A DNA stretch of 64,000 nt, from NCBI GenBank assembly GCA_964612185.1, contig CAZTCR010000008.1:1-64000 (forward strand). Reading direction: 5' to 3'. Both the position numbers and the translations under genes were made by a program. Origin of the DNA: UBA1447 sp964612185. GTDB taxonomy: Bacteria; Bacillota; Clostridia; Oscillospirales; Acutalibacteraceae. The notes under the pieces were generated by a model that saw nothing but the letters and a program-made list of their open reading frames with translations, was not told where the DNA came from and ran no database searches. Shown piece by piece: positions 1 through 8,635 of this stretch (position 1 is the first letter of the stretch; each line of letters starts with the position of its first letter).

Positions 1-24
1 ATTTGTATTTCTGGGAGGTAAAAA

Positions 25-2130
25 ATGTTAAAGTCAAAAAAAATACTCAGCCTTTTGATGGCAATCGCATTAGTGGTCAATATCTTCGCGCTCATCGCAG
101 TTGCGGCTCCGGGCGATCCCGATGCGCTTGACGCAAAAGTTGAGCTCGTCGCAGGAAGATATAATACCACAACAAAAGTGTTTACACCGCTTGTTATTGG
201 TGAAACAGTTGCCGCAAATGAGAACATTGCTGTGCGTATTATACCAACAAGCAATTATCTTGTCGGCGCTTCAAACTATGTCGTTATGTTTGATAAAACG
301 CTATTTTCGGTTATTGGTAGCAACAGCGCTGCGTTTACTGTAAATACTGACAAAGCCAATATTCAACAAAATGACGAAACTATGGAGTATGAACTGCTTC
401 CTGGTTACAAAGGCAACTACTACTATGATTTTGCTTGCACTAATTTCACTGGGTTAACGACTATCCCGGATGAAATCTGGCCAGCAAGTTTCGCAGCAGG
501 TGAAAGATACGATGTCTATAAAGCTATTGTAGCTCGTACACAAACAGGCTTGAGTTCGTATAATGGAGGTAACCCCGAAGTGTTACCCGGAGAGTGGCTG
601 TTCCAATTCAGGTTAAAAGCTGTTTCGGATTTGGTCATTGGTACCAACGCCAGAATATGGACTGACGCGCGTTGGTTTAAATCTGGCAACAATCCGGGTG
701 TTGAAGGTTCCATACCGAAGTGCCTGACTGGTCAGTTATCAGCTAGCGCAAATTCCGATTACAACTTCAATTTTAACTTTAATGATGCGGACATTAGATT
801 ACCCTTATCAATACCTGTACCCAAAAGCACCATCACTTTTAACACAGCGGGCGGTAATGCCATCAATCCTTCGCGCGGCGAAGTCGGATCACCGGTCATC
901 GCACCGCAAGCTCCCACAAGAACCGGTTACAAATTTGTCAGGTGGGAGCCGGAAATACCGGCTGTATACCCTGCGAACGATTTGGCTGTCACAGCAGTAT
1001 GGGAACTTAAAAAAAGCACTATTTCTTTCAACAGCAACGGCGGATCAACCGTTGATCCAATAACGGGTGATTATGGCACATCTGTAACCGCTCCTTCCGC
1101 ACCTATTAGAGACGGCTATAACTTTGCCGGTTGGCAGCCGGTCATACCCCAAACATTCCCGGAATCAAATCTCACTCTTACCGCGCAATGGACTTTGAAA
1201 CAAATTACCGTTACTTTTGACAGCAACGGCGGTTCTGCTGTCGCGCCGAAAACGGGGAACTTTGGCACAACACTTTTACCTCCCGCATCACCGTTCAGAA
1301 GCGGCTATGAGTTTGTCGCTTGGTCACCGGATTTACCGTCGACATACCCTGCAAACGATTTAACTGTTACGGCTGTTTGGGCTAAAAGGATTACAATAAG
1401 CTTCAATAGCCAGGGCGGTTCCCCGGTGGAATCAATCACCGGCAACGAAGGCACACCCGTAACCCAACCTGATGAGCCAACAAGAACCGGCTATACCTTC
1501 GCCGGTTGGTCGCCTCAGTTACCATCCGTATTTCCGGGAGAAGACCTGGCTGTCAACGCGACATGGACATTAAAACAAACGACCATCTTCTTTAACAGTA
1601 ACGGCGGCACTGAAGTTGCACCAATTACCGGAGATTTTGGTACACCTGTAACACCGCCTTCAGATCCGGAAAAGCCTGGATATAACTTTGCCGGGTGGGG
1701 TCCTGCCGTACCTGCTGCATTTCCTGCTGAAAACATCACACTTGAAGCACAATGGGTAGCAATTGAATATTATGTGGATATCCTTTATAACGGCGAAGTT
1801 ATCGAAGATTCCCTTAAAATTGCGGTTCCCTGGACGACAATGTACAGCGCAATGAAAATCAAGTTAGATTATGCGACTAATTTTGAAAACGCTGCAAGAG
1901 TGGAGTACTCCTCGTCTACATTTAACATGCTCATTGATCAGCAAGGTAATATTAAGAACAAAGGTTTCCTTGTCCGCTCATCAAAAATCACGGTTAATGT
2001 ATATGACGCAGAGGACAATATTATAGCTACTAATACGGTGAATGTTCTCTTCTATAAAACTATACTGGAAGTCGTTATGACTAAGCTCCAAGTTCTTATT
2101 GAAAAAATAGTGTCATTATTTAAAAAGTGA
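25..2130 (+). CDS. secreted protein with five InlB-type (Flg_new) beta-repeats
   Basis: The 701-residue product begins with a Sec-type signal peptide: a Lys-rich start, a hydrophobic stretch at about residues 9-27, and a likely cleavage after VAVAA-like residues near 28. Residues 30-265 form a beta-rich, cohesin- or adhesin-like region that I cannot place in a family. From residue 268 to about 579 there are five tandem repeats of 61-63 residues. Each has a TFNSNGG-like opening, a TGYxFxGW core and a TAxW close, the signature of the Listeria-Bacteroides InlB B-repeat. The last 120 residues are unique and end in a Lys-rich amphipathic segment. There is no LPXTG motif or dockerin, so wall anchoring is not evident. 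GGGAGG lies 8 bases before the ATG. A role in surface binding is inference. Confidence 0.8.
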   Translation: MLKSKKILSLLMAIALVVNIFALIAVAAPGDPDALDAKVELVAGRYNTTTKVFTPLVIGETVAANENIAVRIIPTSNYLVGASNYVVMFDKTLFSVIGSNSAAFTVNTDKANIQQNDETMEYELLPGYKGNYYYDFACTNFTGLTTIPDEIWPASFAAGERYDVYKAIVARTQTGLSSYNGGNPEVLPGEWLFQFRLKAVSDLVIGTNARIWTDARWFKSGNNPGVEGSIPKCLTGQLSASANSDYNFNFNFNDADIRLPLSIPVPKSTITFNTAGGNAINPSRGEVGSPVIAPQAPTRTGYKFVRWEPEIPAVYPANDLAVTAVWELKKSTISFNSNGGSTVDPITGDYGTSVTAPSAPIRDGYNFAGWQPVIPQTFPESNLTLTAQWTLKQITVTFDSNGGSAVAPKTGNFGTTLLPPASPFRSGYEFVAWSPDLPSTYPANDLTVTAVWAKRITISFNSQGGSPVESITGNEGTPVTQPDEPTRTGYTFAGWSPQLPSVFPGEDLAVNATWTLKQTTIFFNSNGGTEVAPITGDFGTPVTPPSDPEKPGYNFAGWGPAVPAAFPAENITLEAQWVAIEYYVDILYNGEVIEDSLKIAVPWTTMYSAMKIKLDYATNFENAARVEYSSSTFNMLIDQQGNIKNKGFLVRSSKITVNVYDAEDNIIATNTVNVLFYKTILEVVMTKLQVLIEKIVSLFKK

Positions 2131-2167
2131 CCATTTTGATGAACAACTAAACAGAATTGAAATAAAT

Positions 2168-2210
2168 GGGCGTGTCTTGAAATGATTATTGATCATGGCT
2201 GGGCACGCTC
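2168..2210 (+). terminator. possible terminator hairpin after the repeat protein
   Basis: GGGCGTGTC at 2168-2176 pairs with GGCACGCTC at 2202-2210, with two G-U wobbles. An inner ATGAT/ATCAT pair extends the structure. The trailing sequence ATACTTATT is only weakly T-rich, so it may be a weak terminator or just a structured 3' end. Confidence 0.35.
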
Positions 2211-2263
2211 ATACTTATTAAAACAATACATAATTTATGTCAATATTAAATACAGGAGATAAA

Positions 2264-3193
2264 ATGAACAAGGAATACCTTGGTAATAGAAAAGCAAATG
2301 ATAAAAATATCCGGACATTGGAATTTACTGTAAACAAAGAGTGCGGTCTGCTTGAGTTTCTTTTTTCCTGCATTGCCGGCAAATCGAGAAACAATATTAA
2401 AGCTTTGCTGACTCACCGAGAAGTTTCCGTTGACGGTATTGTGATTACACAGTATGATTATAATTTAAGAAACGGTCAAATTGTCAGCATTTCAAATGCC
2501 GGTGTAAGAAACCGAAAGCAAATAGGATTTCCCGATATTATTTTTGAAGATGAAGATTTAATTGTTATCGACAAACCACCGGGGTTGGTTAGTATTTCAA
2601 ACGACATCGAAAAAATGAATACTGCATTTAGAATTGTAAATGATTATGTAAGACAAAATAAATCCGTTAAACGAATATTTGTTGTACATCGATTAGATAG
2701 GGACACCTCCGGCGTCTTATTGTTTGCAAAAAATGAAGCAATGAAATATGCTTTGCAGGATAACTGGTCAGAATTAGTGAAAAATCGTGAATATGTAGCG
2801 ATTGTTGAAGGGATAATGAAGGAGCAATCGGGCAGAATTCATTCCTGGCTCAAACAAACTAAAACACTGGTGATGTATTCAACCGAAAATAAGGCAGATG
2901 GACTGGAAGCTGCAACAAACTATGAAGTGATAAATGAAACAAATGATTATTCAATGCTTAAAATCAACTTGGAAACCGGAAGAAAAAATCAAATTAGGGT
3001 ACATATGAAAGAATTGGGACATTGTATTGTTGGGGACAAAAAGTACGGCGCGAAAACAAATCCGTTAAACAGGTTGGGTCTTCACGCATCAAAGTTGGAA
3101 ATTGTACACCCTTTTAGCAAGAAGACGCTGTATTTTGAATCTCCTGTTCCGGACAATTATAATATACTATTCGGCAAAATCAGAAACAAATGA
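2264..3193 (+). CDS. RluA-family 23S rRNA-type pseudouridine synthase
   Basis: The product should isomerise specific uridines to pseudouridine in rRNA or tRNA. The N-terminal ~90 residues look like an S4 RNA-binding domain. The catalytic domain carries the RluA signature HRLDRDTSG, whose Asp after HRL is the catalytic residue, and the later GRKNQIRVHM motif typical of the family. An in-frame ATG lies at 2237, but AGGAG at 2254-2258 sits 5 bases before the ATG at 2264, so I chose the latter, giving 309 residues. It is a single gene between the repeat protein and a UROD-like gene. Which RNA position is modified (RluC, RluD or RluB type) cannot be told from the sequence. Confidence 0.88.
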   Translation: MNKEYLGNRKANDKNIRTLEFTVNKECGLLEFLFSCIAGKSRNNIKALLTHREVSVDGIVITQYDYNLRNGQIVSISNAGVRNRKQIGFPDIIFEDEDLIVIDKPPGLVSISNDIEKMNTAFRIVNDYVRQNKSVKRIFVVHRLDRDTSGVLLFAKNEAMKYALQDNWSELVKNREYVAIVEGIMKEQSGRIHSWLKQTKTLVMYSTENKADGLEAATNYEVINETNDYSMLKINLETGRKNQIRVHMKELGHCIVGDKKYGAKTNPLNRLGLHASKLEIVHPFSKKTLYFESPVPDNYNILFGKIRNK

Positions 3194-3284
3194 GGGGATT
3201 AACCGTTTTCAATAGCCATAATGATCAAAATAGAAGACCGGATTTAATTTACTCAATGAACAATACAGAATCGGAGGATTAATA

Positions 3285-4238
3285 ATGACAGAAAAACAAC
3301 GGTTTATATCGGCGCTTGAAAGAAAACCGATTACCGGTAGAGTTCCGCATTTTGAGCTTGTATTCTACTTAACGATGCAGTCTATTGGCAAAGTTCACCC
3401 GGACCACAGGCATTTTAATCAATGGAACCAAATGACAGAAGACGAAAAAAACCTTCTAAGGCATGACCAGGCCGATTGCTATATTAAAATTGCCGACAAA
3501 TACTCACACAGCGCGATTTTCGTTGGCGCGCCTAATAATGCTTTTGAAGAGCAAATAAAGTTTTATCACATCGTGCAGGAAAAGACAAACGGCAAATACT
3601 TCGTGATGATATATGGCGATCCGACGATCGGTATACCAAAGGGAGAGGATATGCTCCATTTTTCCGTGCAGTGCCTCGAAGCTCCGCAAAAAGTAAAAAA
3701 GCAAGCACAGGATGCCGTAAACAGCCATATAGAAGAAGCGGAACAACTGGCTAAACATCCTGGCTTGGTTGACGGTTTTGCTATGTGTTCCGACTATTGC
3801 TTTAACACCAACCCGTTCTTAAGCCCTGCGATGTTTGCTGAATTTGTCGCGCCGTATCTCGCGCAGATTATAAAGGCATACCGTGACCTTGGGTTTTATA
3901 CCATCAAACATACAGACGGTAATATAATGCCTATTCTTGACCAAATTGTTCAATGCAACCCGCATGCCATCCACTCGATAGACCCGCAGGCCGGCTGCAG
4001 TCTTGAAGAAGTCAAACGCATAGCAGGCGCCAAAGTATGCCTTATCGGCAATGTGAACTGCGGTCTTCTGCAAACCGGCACAGAGGAGGATGTTACTGCT
4101 GATGTCAGGCGTTCCTTGCGGCAGGGTATGCCCGGGTTTGGGTATATATTTTCGACATCCAATTGTATTTATACGGGCATGCCTTTAGAACGATATGAAT
4201 TGATGCATAAAATTTGGCTTGAGGAGGGTATTTACTGA
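3285..4238 (+). CDS. uroporphyrinogen decarboxylase superfamily protein (methyltransferase-like)
   Basis: The 317-residue product has the UROD/MtaA-type TIM-barrel pattern: an N-terminal RFISALERK motif, the central KHTDGN motif, and the late IGNVNCGLLQTGT segment. In methanogen-type relatives (MtaA, MtbA) this fold moves methyl groups between corrinoid proteins and a thiol, and the His and Cys residues in these motifs bind zinc. It lacks the N-terminal arginine motif expected of true HemE, and no haem genes are nearby, so haem synthesis is unlikely. It ends just before the promoter of the GH31 gene, so it need not be part of that operon. A good TCGGAGGA ribosome site precedes the ATG. The substrate is unknown. 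Confidence 0.75.
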   Translation: MTEKQRFISALERKPITGRVPHFELVFYLTMQSIGKVHPDHRHFNQWNQMTEDEKNLLRHDQADCYIKIADKYSHSAIFVGAPNNAFEEQIKFYHIVQEKTNGKYFVMIYGDPTIGIPKGEDMLHFSVQCLEAPQKVKKQAQDAVNSHIEEAEQLAKHPGLVDGFAMCSDYCFNTNPFLSPAMFAEFVAPYLAQIIKAYRDLGFYTIKHTDGNIMPILDQIVQCNPHAIHSIDPQAGCSLEEVKRIAGAKVCLIGNVNCGLLQTGTEEDVTADVRRSLRQGMPGFGYIFSTSNCIYTGMPLERYELMHKIWLEEGIY

Positions 4239-4251
4239 ATATTGTATTTTC

Positions 4252-4279
4252 TTGACAATTGATTCAAAATGAGTAAAAT
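4252..4279 (+). promoter_or_regulatory. sigma-A promoter for the GH31 carbohydrate cluster
   Basis: A perfect -35 TTGACA (4252-4257) is followed after 16 bases by -10 TAAAAT (4274-4279). Transcription would start near 4286, giving a leader of about 35 bases before the GH31 ATG. Confidence 0.65.
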
Positions 4280-4296
4280 ATAGTTGATTAATGCAG

Positions 4297-4307
4297 TTAA
4301 TTAATTA
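4297..4307 (+). promoter_or_regulatory. AT palindrome, possible operator
   Basis: TTAATTAATTA lies about 11-21 bases past the predicted start site. A related GATTAAT motif lies just upstream at 4286-4292. A ROK-type regulator is encoded at 8636, so this could be its site, but the motif is short and AT-only. Confidence 0.2.
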
Positions 4308-4321
4308 GTGAAAGGGCTTTT

Positions 4322-6340
4322 ATGTTTCATTTCGTTTTAAACAAAGAAGGATGCTCTATTGAGCGAAATGGTCTGACTTTATACCGGATAAAAACCGGTG
4401 ATAAAATATTGAGTGCCGGCAGCGGTAAGGCTGATTATAAGATGAAGCATGGCACCTTTCGATTCAAAGAAAAGATTGCGATTAAAACAGACTATTTTGC
4501 CGGGCATTGTAAAATAATTGGTGAGAATTTGCAAATTGATCTCGTTGACTCAAAAAATGAACATGGATTTGCGCTTGAAATCTCAGCGCAAGGCAACACA
4601 ATCAAACTCAGTTTGAATACCATAATTGATAAAGATTTTAACCGTTTATGGTTTAACTTGCCGGCAAAATCCAATGAACACATTTACGGATGCGGCGAAA
4701 CCTTTACCAAATTTGATTTAAAGGGTGAAACGGTAAGAATATGGGTAGCGGAGCATTCAAACGCCGCCAGGATAGCTAAAAAACTTATACTTGAAAAGGT
4801 CAGAGGAAAACGCCCCAATAGAATGCTTGAGTTTTCTAAGTATGAAACATACTATTCCCAGCCGACATTCATATCGAGCCGAAAATATTTCGTCCATATT
4901 GACAGCAGTGCCTATATGGAGTTTAATTTTGCCGGTATTGACATGAGTGAGTTTATGGTAAGGGATATTGCCGATGTTTATATCGGCTTTGCTGATGATT
5001 TTGAAGCATTGCTCACGGAACTTACGGCGCTTTTGGGTAGACAGCCTCAACTGCCGGATTGGGTGTATAACGGTGCCATTCTCGGGATTCAAGGTGGGAC
5101 TGAGGCCGTGTTGGGAAAACTTGAAAAGGCAGAAAAGCACAACATGAAAGTGGCCGGAGTTTGGTGTCAGGACTGGGAGGGCATACGAATAACCTTTATC
5201 GGCAAGCAACTCATGTGGAATTGGAAGTGGGACCCTGAGGTGTATGTTGGTTTAGACAAGGAGTTGACAAAGCTTAAGGAAAAAGGCGTTCGCTTTTTAG
5301 GCTACTGCAATCCGTTTTTGGCTATCGAAAAGGACCTGTATGCGTTTGCGTCACCCAAGGGTTATTGCGTTAAAGACAAGGATGGCAAAGACTATCTTGT
5401 TAAAACAACAACTTTTCCTGCAGCGATGGTTGATTTGACAAACCCGAAGGCTTACGAATGGATAAAATCGGTTATAAAGGAGCATATGATCAGTTTCGGC
5501 CTCGATGGCTGGATGGCCGATTTTGGCGAATATCTGCCAACGGACGCTATCCTTTTCAGCGGTGAGGATCCTGAGTTGGTCCACAACACCTGGCCCGCAC
5601 TTTGGGCAAAAGCAAATCGCGAAGCCGTGGAAGAAAGCGGAAAAATGGGAGAGGTTTTCTTTTTTACCCGTGCCGGCCATACCGGTACAGTCGAATATTC
5701 AACCATGATGTGGTCGGGCGACCAGCATGTTGACTGGTCGTTTGATGAGGGTATGCCATCCGCGATTCCCTCAGCATTGTCTCTTGCGGTATGCGGATTT
5801 GGCTTGTGCCACAGCGATGTCGGCGGGTATTCGACTTTTTCTCATATGCGCAGAGAGCAGGAACTGCTGATGCGTTGGGCCGAAATGAACGCCTTTACGG
5901 TTTTGTTTCGATCACATGAGGGCAACAGGCCGGACGATAACATACAATTTGACGCAAACGATACAGTTCTTGAACACTACGCAAAGATGAGCAGAATACA
6001 CTTTGGTCTCTCTGACTACCTGAAAGCGGCAGTCAAACAAAACAGTGAAAACGGCACACCGGTTATCCGCCCGCTGTTCTTTTACTATGATAACGAGGAT
6101 GATTTTACACAGATGTATGAATATCTGTTGGGACGAGACATTCTTGTTGCGCCTGTTACAGAAAAATTGCAATCGAAAAAAGAAGTGTATTTCCCCGATG
6201 ATACATGGGTTCATTTGTGGAGCCGTAAGGAATATAAAAAAGGTAAACACATAGTTGATGCACCATTAGGTAAGCCGCCGGTATTTTGCCGGAAAGACAG
6301 CGCGTTTTTGACCGAGTTCCTGAAGCTGGCTGAAATATGA
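4322..6340 (+). CDS. GH31 glycosidase, YihQ/sulfoquinovosidase-like
   Basis: This 672-residue protein is collinear with E. coli YihQ as I remember it, with a constant offset of five residues. The nucleophile Asp400 lies in GWMADFGEYLPTD (YihQ D405) and the acid/base Asp467 in GDQHVDWS (YihQ D472). Other shared blocks include MWNWKW, HNTWPALWAK and LGKPPVF-type C-terminal residues. Of the YihQ residues that hold the sugar and its sulfonate, Gln257, Gln283, Trp299 and Tyr503 are kept. The arginine equivalent to R301, which contacts the sulfonate, is Gln296 here. The fold and retaining mechanism are therefore clear but the substrate is uncertain: sulfoquinovosides, or another C6-modified alpha-glucoside. 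It has no signal peptide, so it acts in the cytoplasm. It is the first gene after a strong promoter and is followed by a sugar isomerase 16 bases later. Confidence 0.85.
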   Translation: MFHFVLNKEGCSIERNGLTLYRIKTGDKILSAGSGKADYKMKHGTFRFKEKIAIKTDYFAGHCKIIGENLQIDLVDSKNEHGFALEISAQGNTIKLSLNTIIDKDFNRLWFNLPAKSNEHIYGCGETFTKFDLKGETVRIWVAEHSNAARIAKKLILEKVRGKRPNRMLEFSKYETYYSQPTFISSRKYFVHIDSSAYMEFNFAGIDMSEFMVRDIADVYIGFADDFEALLTELTALLGRQPQLPDWVYNGAILGIQGGTEAVLGKLEKAEKHNMKVAGVWCQDWEGIRITFIGKQLMWNWKWDPEVYVGLDKELTKLKEKGVRFLGYCNPFLAIEKDLYAFASPKGYCVKDKDGKDYLVKTTTFPAAMVDLTNPKAYEWIKSVIKEHMISFGLDGWMADFGEYLPTDAILFSGEDPELVHNTWPALWAKANREAVEESGKMGEVFFFTRAGHTGTVEYSTMMWSGDQHVDWSFDEGMPSAIPSALSLAVCGFGLCHSDVGGYSTFSHMRREQELLMRWAEMNAFTVLFRSHEGNRPDDNIQFDANDTVLEHYAKMSRIHFGLSDYLKAAVKQNSENGTPVIRPLFFYYDNEDDFTQMYEYLLGRDILVAPVTEKLQSKKEVYFPDDTWVHLWSRKEYKKGKHIVDAPLGKPPVFCRKDSAFLTEFLKLAEI

Positions 6341-6356
6341 ATTCCGGAGGACTGAA

Positions 6357-7667
6357 ATGAAAAAGGCAAATATCGGTGTAGTATGTTTGGCGAGGAAGAC
6401 ATTTGATTTTGAGTGCGCGCTTCAGATTTATCATAAAACTATTAATGATTTGGAAAGATTTGATGATATCAACTGGTCTTTCATCAGCGAATTGATTATT
6501 GAACCGCAAGAAGCACAGAGCGCGGGTGAAAATCTTGCGGCTGATAATTTAGATGGCTTGATTATTATTAGCGGAACTTTCCATCTTGGTCATCTGGCAC
6601 TGATATTAAATAAATATATTCACTGTCCGGTCTTGTTTTGGGGCTTCAACGAATTACCGTATAACGGCGGTAAAATACGGCTGAATTCCGTTTGCGGCGT
6701 CAACCTGAATGCATCAAACTATTATAAAACAGGCAATGATAGCTATTGTTGTCATATTGGCGAATCTATTGATGAAAATTGGCTGAACGCGATACGAATG
6801 AAAACAAGTCTGTATAAAGCACATGTCGGCCTTGCCGGTTACCGTGCCGACGGATTTTTCAATCTCAGCGTAGAGGACACCTCCCTTTTCCGAAACACCG
6901 GCGTACTAATCGATCATTACGAACTGAAAGATTTAATGAGTAGTCATGAGTCAGAAGAACCAATGTTTTCTGTTTCAACGGTTAACGATATTTATAATTG
7001 TTCCGGTATTAATTCAGAACAGTTGAGCAAGGTGATAAATCTTTCCAATTCTATGGAAAATATTATAAAAAACAACCATCTAGACGCATTAGCCGTGAGA
7101 TGTTGGCCAGAGTTTGCAAACACTTTCGGCATCTCGCCCTGTGCGGCCATGAGTTTGTTAAATGGTAAGGGATATACCATCGGATGTGAAGGCGATGTGG
7201 AGGGCACTCTGTCCATGCTTGCATGCAACGCAATCTCGCCTTTGCCGGCTTTCTTAGCGGATCTATCACAAGTGAATTTTATAGACGATTTTGCGTTGAT
7301 GTGGCATTGCGGTGTTGCCGCATACCCGCTGTGGGACGGAAAGTCGGTTTGTTCTTTGGACTCGTATTTTGCCGGCGGCAGAGGCGTTACAGCTGATTTT
7401 GTGATGAAAAGCGGAGCGGTGACCGTTATGCGAATCGACTCGGCAAGGGGGAAAACAAGGTTGTTTATCCAAAAGGGAAAAGCTGTGCCGATGGAAAAAG
7501 ATTTGAAAGGCACCTATTGCAAAGTCGTTTTTGATAAAAGTGTCAAAGAAATTCTGGATATCGTCACATCAAACGGCATCGCGCACCATGTATCGCTGAT
7601 CTACGGTGATTTTAAAGAAACAATGATAAAATTTGCGAGAATAATGGATTTTGAAGTAGTTTCGTAG
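6357..7667 (+). CDS. L-fucose/L-arabinose isomerase-like sugar isomerase
   Basis: The 436-residue product matches the FucI/AraA-like isomerase superfamily. It has an N-terminal Rossmann-like region (NIGVVCLARKTFDFE), a central DALAVRCWPEF segment, and GCEGDVEGTLSML, whose Glu and Asp are the expected divalent-metal ligands. These enzymes interconvert aldoses and ketoses. It starts 16 bases after the GH31 gene with a CCGGAGGA ribosome site, so the two are co-transcribed. By position it should act on the sugar the GH31 enzyme releases. It is too diverged from classical FucI to claim fucose. I recall that sulfoquinovose isomerases of some Firmicutes belong to this broad superfamily, but I cannot verify that here. 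Confidence 0.72.
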   Translation: MKKANIGVVCLARKTFDFECALQIYHKTINDLERFDDINWSFISELIIEPQEAQSAGENLAADNLDGLIIISGTFHLGHLALILNKYIHCPVLFWGFNELPYNGGKIRLNSVCGVNLNASNYYKTGNDSYCCHIGESIDENWLNAIRMKTSLYKAHVGLAGYRADGFFNLSVEDTSLFRNTGVLIDHYELKDLMSSHESEEPMFSVSTVNDIYNCSGINSEQLSKVINLSNSMENIIKNNHLDALAVRCWPEFANTFGISPCAAMSLLNGKGYTIGCEGDVEGTLSMLACNAISPLPAFLADLSQVNFIDDFALMWHCGVAAYPLWDGKSVCSLDSYFAGGRGVTADFVMKSGAVTVMRIDSARGKTRLFIQKGKAVPMEKDLKGTYCKVVFDKSVKEILDIVTSNGIAHHVSLIYGDFKETMIKFARIMDFEVVS

Positions 7668-7704
7668 TCTAATAAAATCACTTTATAAGATTCATAATTA
7701 AGTG

Positions 7705-7729
7705 ATTGATATAATCAATTATTTTTTTT
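7705..7729 (+). terminator. hairpin plus T-run after the isomerase gene
   Basis: ATTGAT (7705-7710) pairs with ATCAAT (7714-7719) across a three-base loop. A run of eight T follows at 7722-7729. The stem is AU-only and short, so termination may be partial. Confidence 0.45.
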
Positions 7730-7730
7730 A

Positions 7731-7861
7731 TGTGCCTGCTCAACAGGAATGTGATATTAAATGTCCGGCACACGGTAGCATGCGTCCCAACAGGTTAAAC
7801 AACCCGATACAAGTGGATATCGAATCAATTAAAAAAGTCTATAGATCAATTGGGTGAATGA
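7731..7861 (+). other. structured leader upstream of the TauE/SafE gene, no gene seen
   Basis: After the terminator, TGTGCC (7731-7736) can pair with GGCACA (7767-7772), and CCTG (7735-7738) can instead pair with CAGG (7744-7747). No open frame with a ribosome site and no recognised riboswitch consensus is visible. I see no convincing -35/-10 pair, so how the next genes are transcribed is unclear. Confidence 0.3.
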
Positions 7862-8614
7862 ATGGAAATTATTCCTCTTATACTCGTCGGCTTAGTTATT
7901 TTCGGCGCCAGCATCATAGAATCAATGACCGGATTTGGCAGCGGAATATTAGCGCTCCCTTTTTTAGCGGTGATTATCGGTATAAAAACTGCCGTACCTG
8001 TTATTATGGCAATCTCTGTTGTGTTTACAAGTTACATGTTGCTTACTAATTACCAAATAATCAGATGGCGTGTTTATTTAACAATCATATTTTATGTCGC
8101 ATTTGGTTTGCCGTTTGGAATATATATTTTTTCATCATTCGATGAAAATCTGCTCAAAACAGTTCTTGGTACCTTTGTTATTATAAGCGCGGTAAGATCC
8201 ATCTATTTAATGAAATATCCCGCGCAAGACAAGCATTCAAAAGCGTACTCAATATTTCAAAGACTGACGCTAATCGGCGGAGGTGTGATCCAAGGCGCAT
8301 TCGCAACGGGCGGACCGCTCATCATCATTTACTCGGCAGACAAGCTAAAAGATAAGTCGGAGTTCCGCGCAACAATGAGTAGTGTTTGGCTGACACTGAA
8401 TATCGTTTTAATTGCTAAAAACTTCATCGTTGGCGGAATAATGACTAAAAATGTTTTTATTATTTTCGCGGCTGCCTTTCCGTTTTTCATTGCGGGAACG
8501 GCAATCGGCTTTAAACTTCACAAAAAAATAAGTACAAGCGCTTTTAATTTGGCGGTTAATTCTGTTCTTCTCTTTGCGGGCATTTCAACGATATTATGGT
8601 CTTTTTTAAAATAA
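7862..8614 (+). CDS. TauE/SafE family membrane exporter
   Basis: The 250-residue product is almost wholly hydrophobic, with about eight membrane segments. It has the two-fold internal pattern of the TauE/SafE (former DUF81) family: an N-terminal ESMTGFGSGILALPF motif and a second-half GGGVIQGAFATGGPL motif. Members export sulfite, sulfoacetate, C3-sulfonates and other organic anions. In sulfoglycolysis clusters such an exporter releases the C3-sulfonate end product. Sitting next to a YihQ-like GH31 enzyme, that role is attractive here but is inference. A GGGTGA-like ribosome site lies just before the ATG. A possible terminator separates it from the isomerase gene, so its mRNA may be separate. 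Confidence 0.85.
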   Translation: MEIIPLILVGLVIFGASIIESMTGFGSGILALPFLAVIIGIKTAVPVIMAISVVFTSYMLLTNYQIIRWRVYLTIIFYVAFGLPFGIYIFSSFDENLLKTVLGTFVIISAVRSIYLMKYPAQDKHSKAYSIFQRLTLIGGGVIQGAFATGGPLIIIYSADKLKDKSEFRATMSSVWLTLNIVLIAKNFIVGGIMTKNVFIIFAAAFPFFIAGTAIGFKLHKKISTSAFNLAVNSVLLFAGISTILWSFLK

Positions 8615-8635
8615 TTTAATAACTTGGAGGATATG

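Noticed and set aside
826..1761. Regularly spaced DNA repeats suggesting a CRISPR array or satellite
   Set aside because: They are protein repeats (about 186-189 bases per unit) that diverge in DNA and code for InlB-type units; there are no short identical repeats with unique spacers.
3285..4238. True HemE uroporphyrinogen decarboxylase
   Set aside because: Key N-terminal HemE arginine motif is absent and no haem genes are nearby; the KHTDGN and GNVNC motifs fit the methyltransferase-like branch.
4322..6340. Ordinary alpha-glucosidase or alpha-xylosidase of GH31
   Set aside because: The long, nearly gapless similarity to YihQ, including GWMADFGEYLPTD and GDQHVDWS, places it in that subfamily; only its exact substrate stays open.
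6992..7513. Minus-strand open frame of 173 codons inside the isomerase gene
   Set aside because: It lies antisense to a gene with clear family motifs, has no ribosome site and its translation resembles no protein family.
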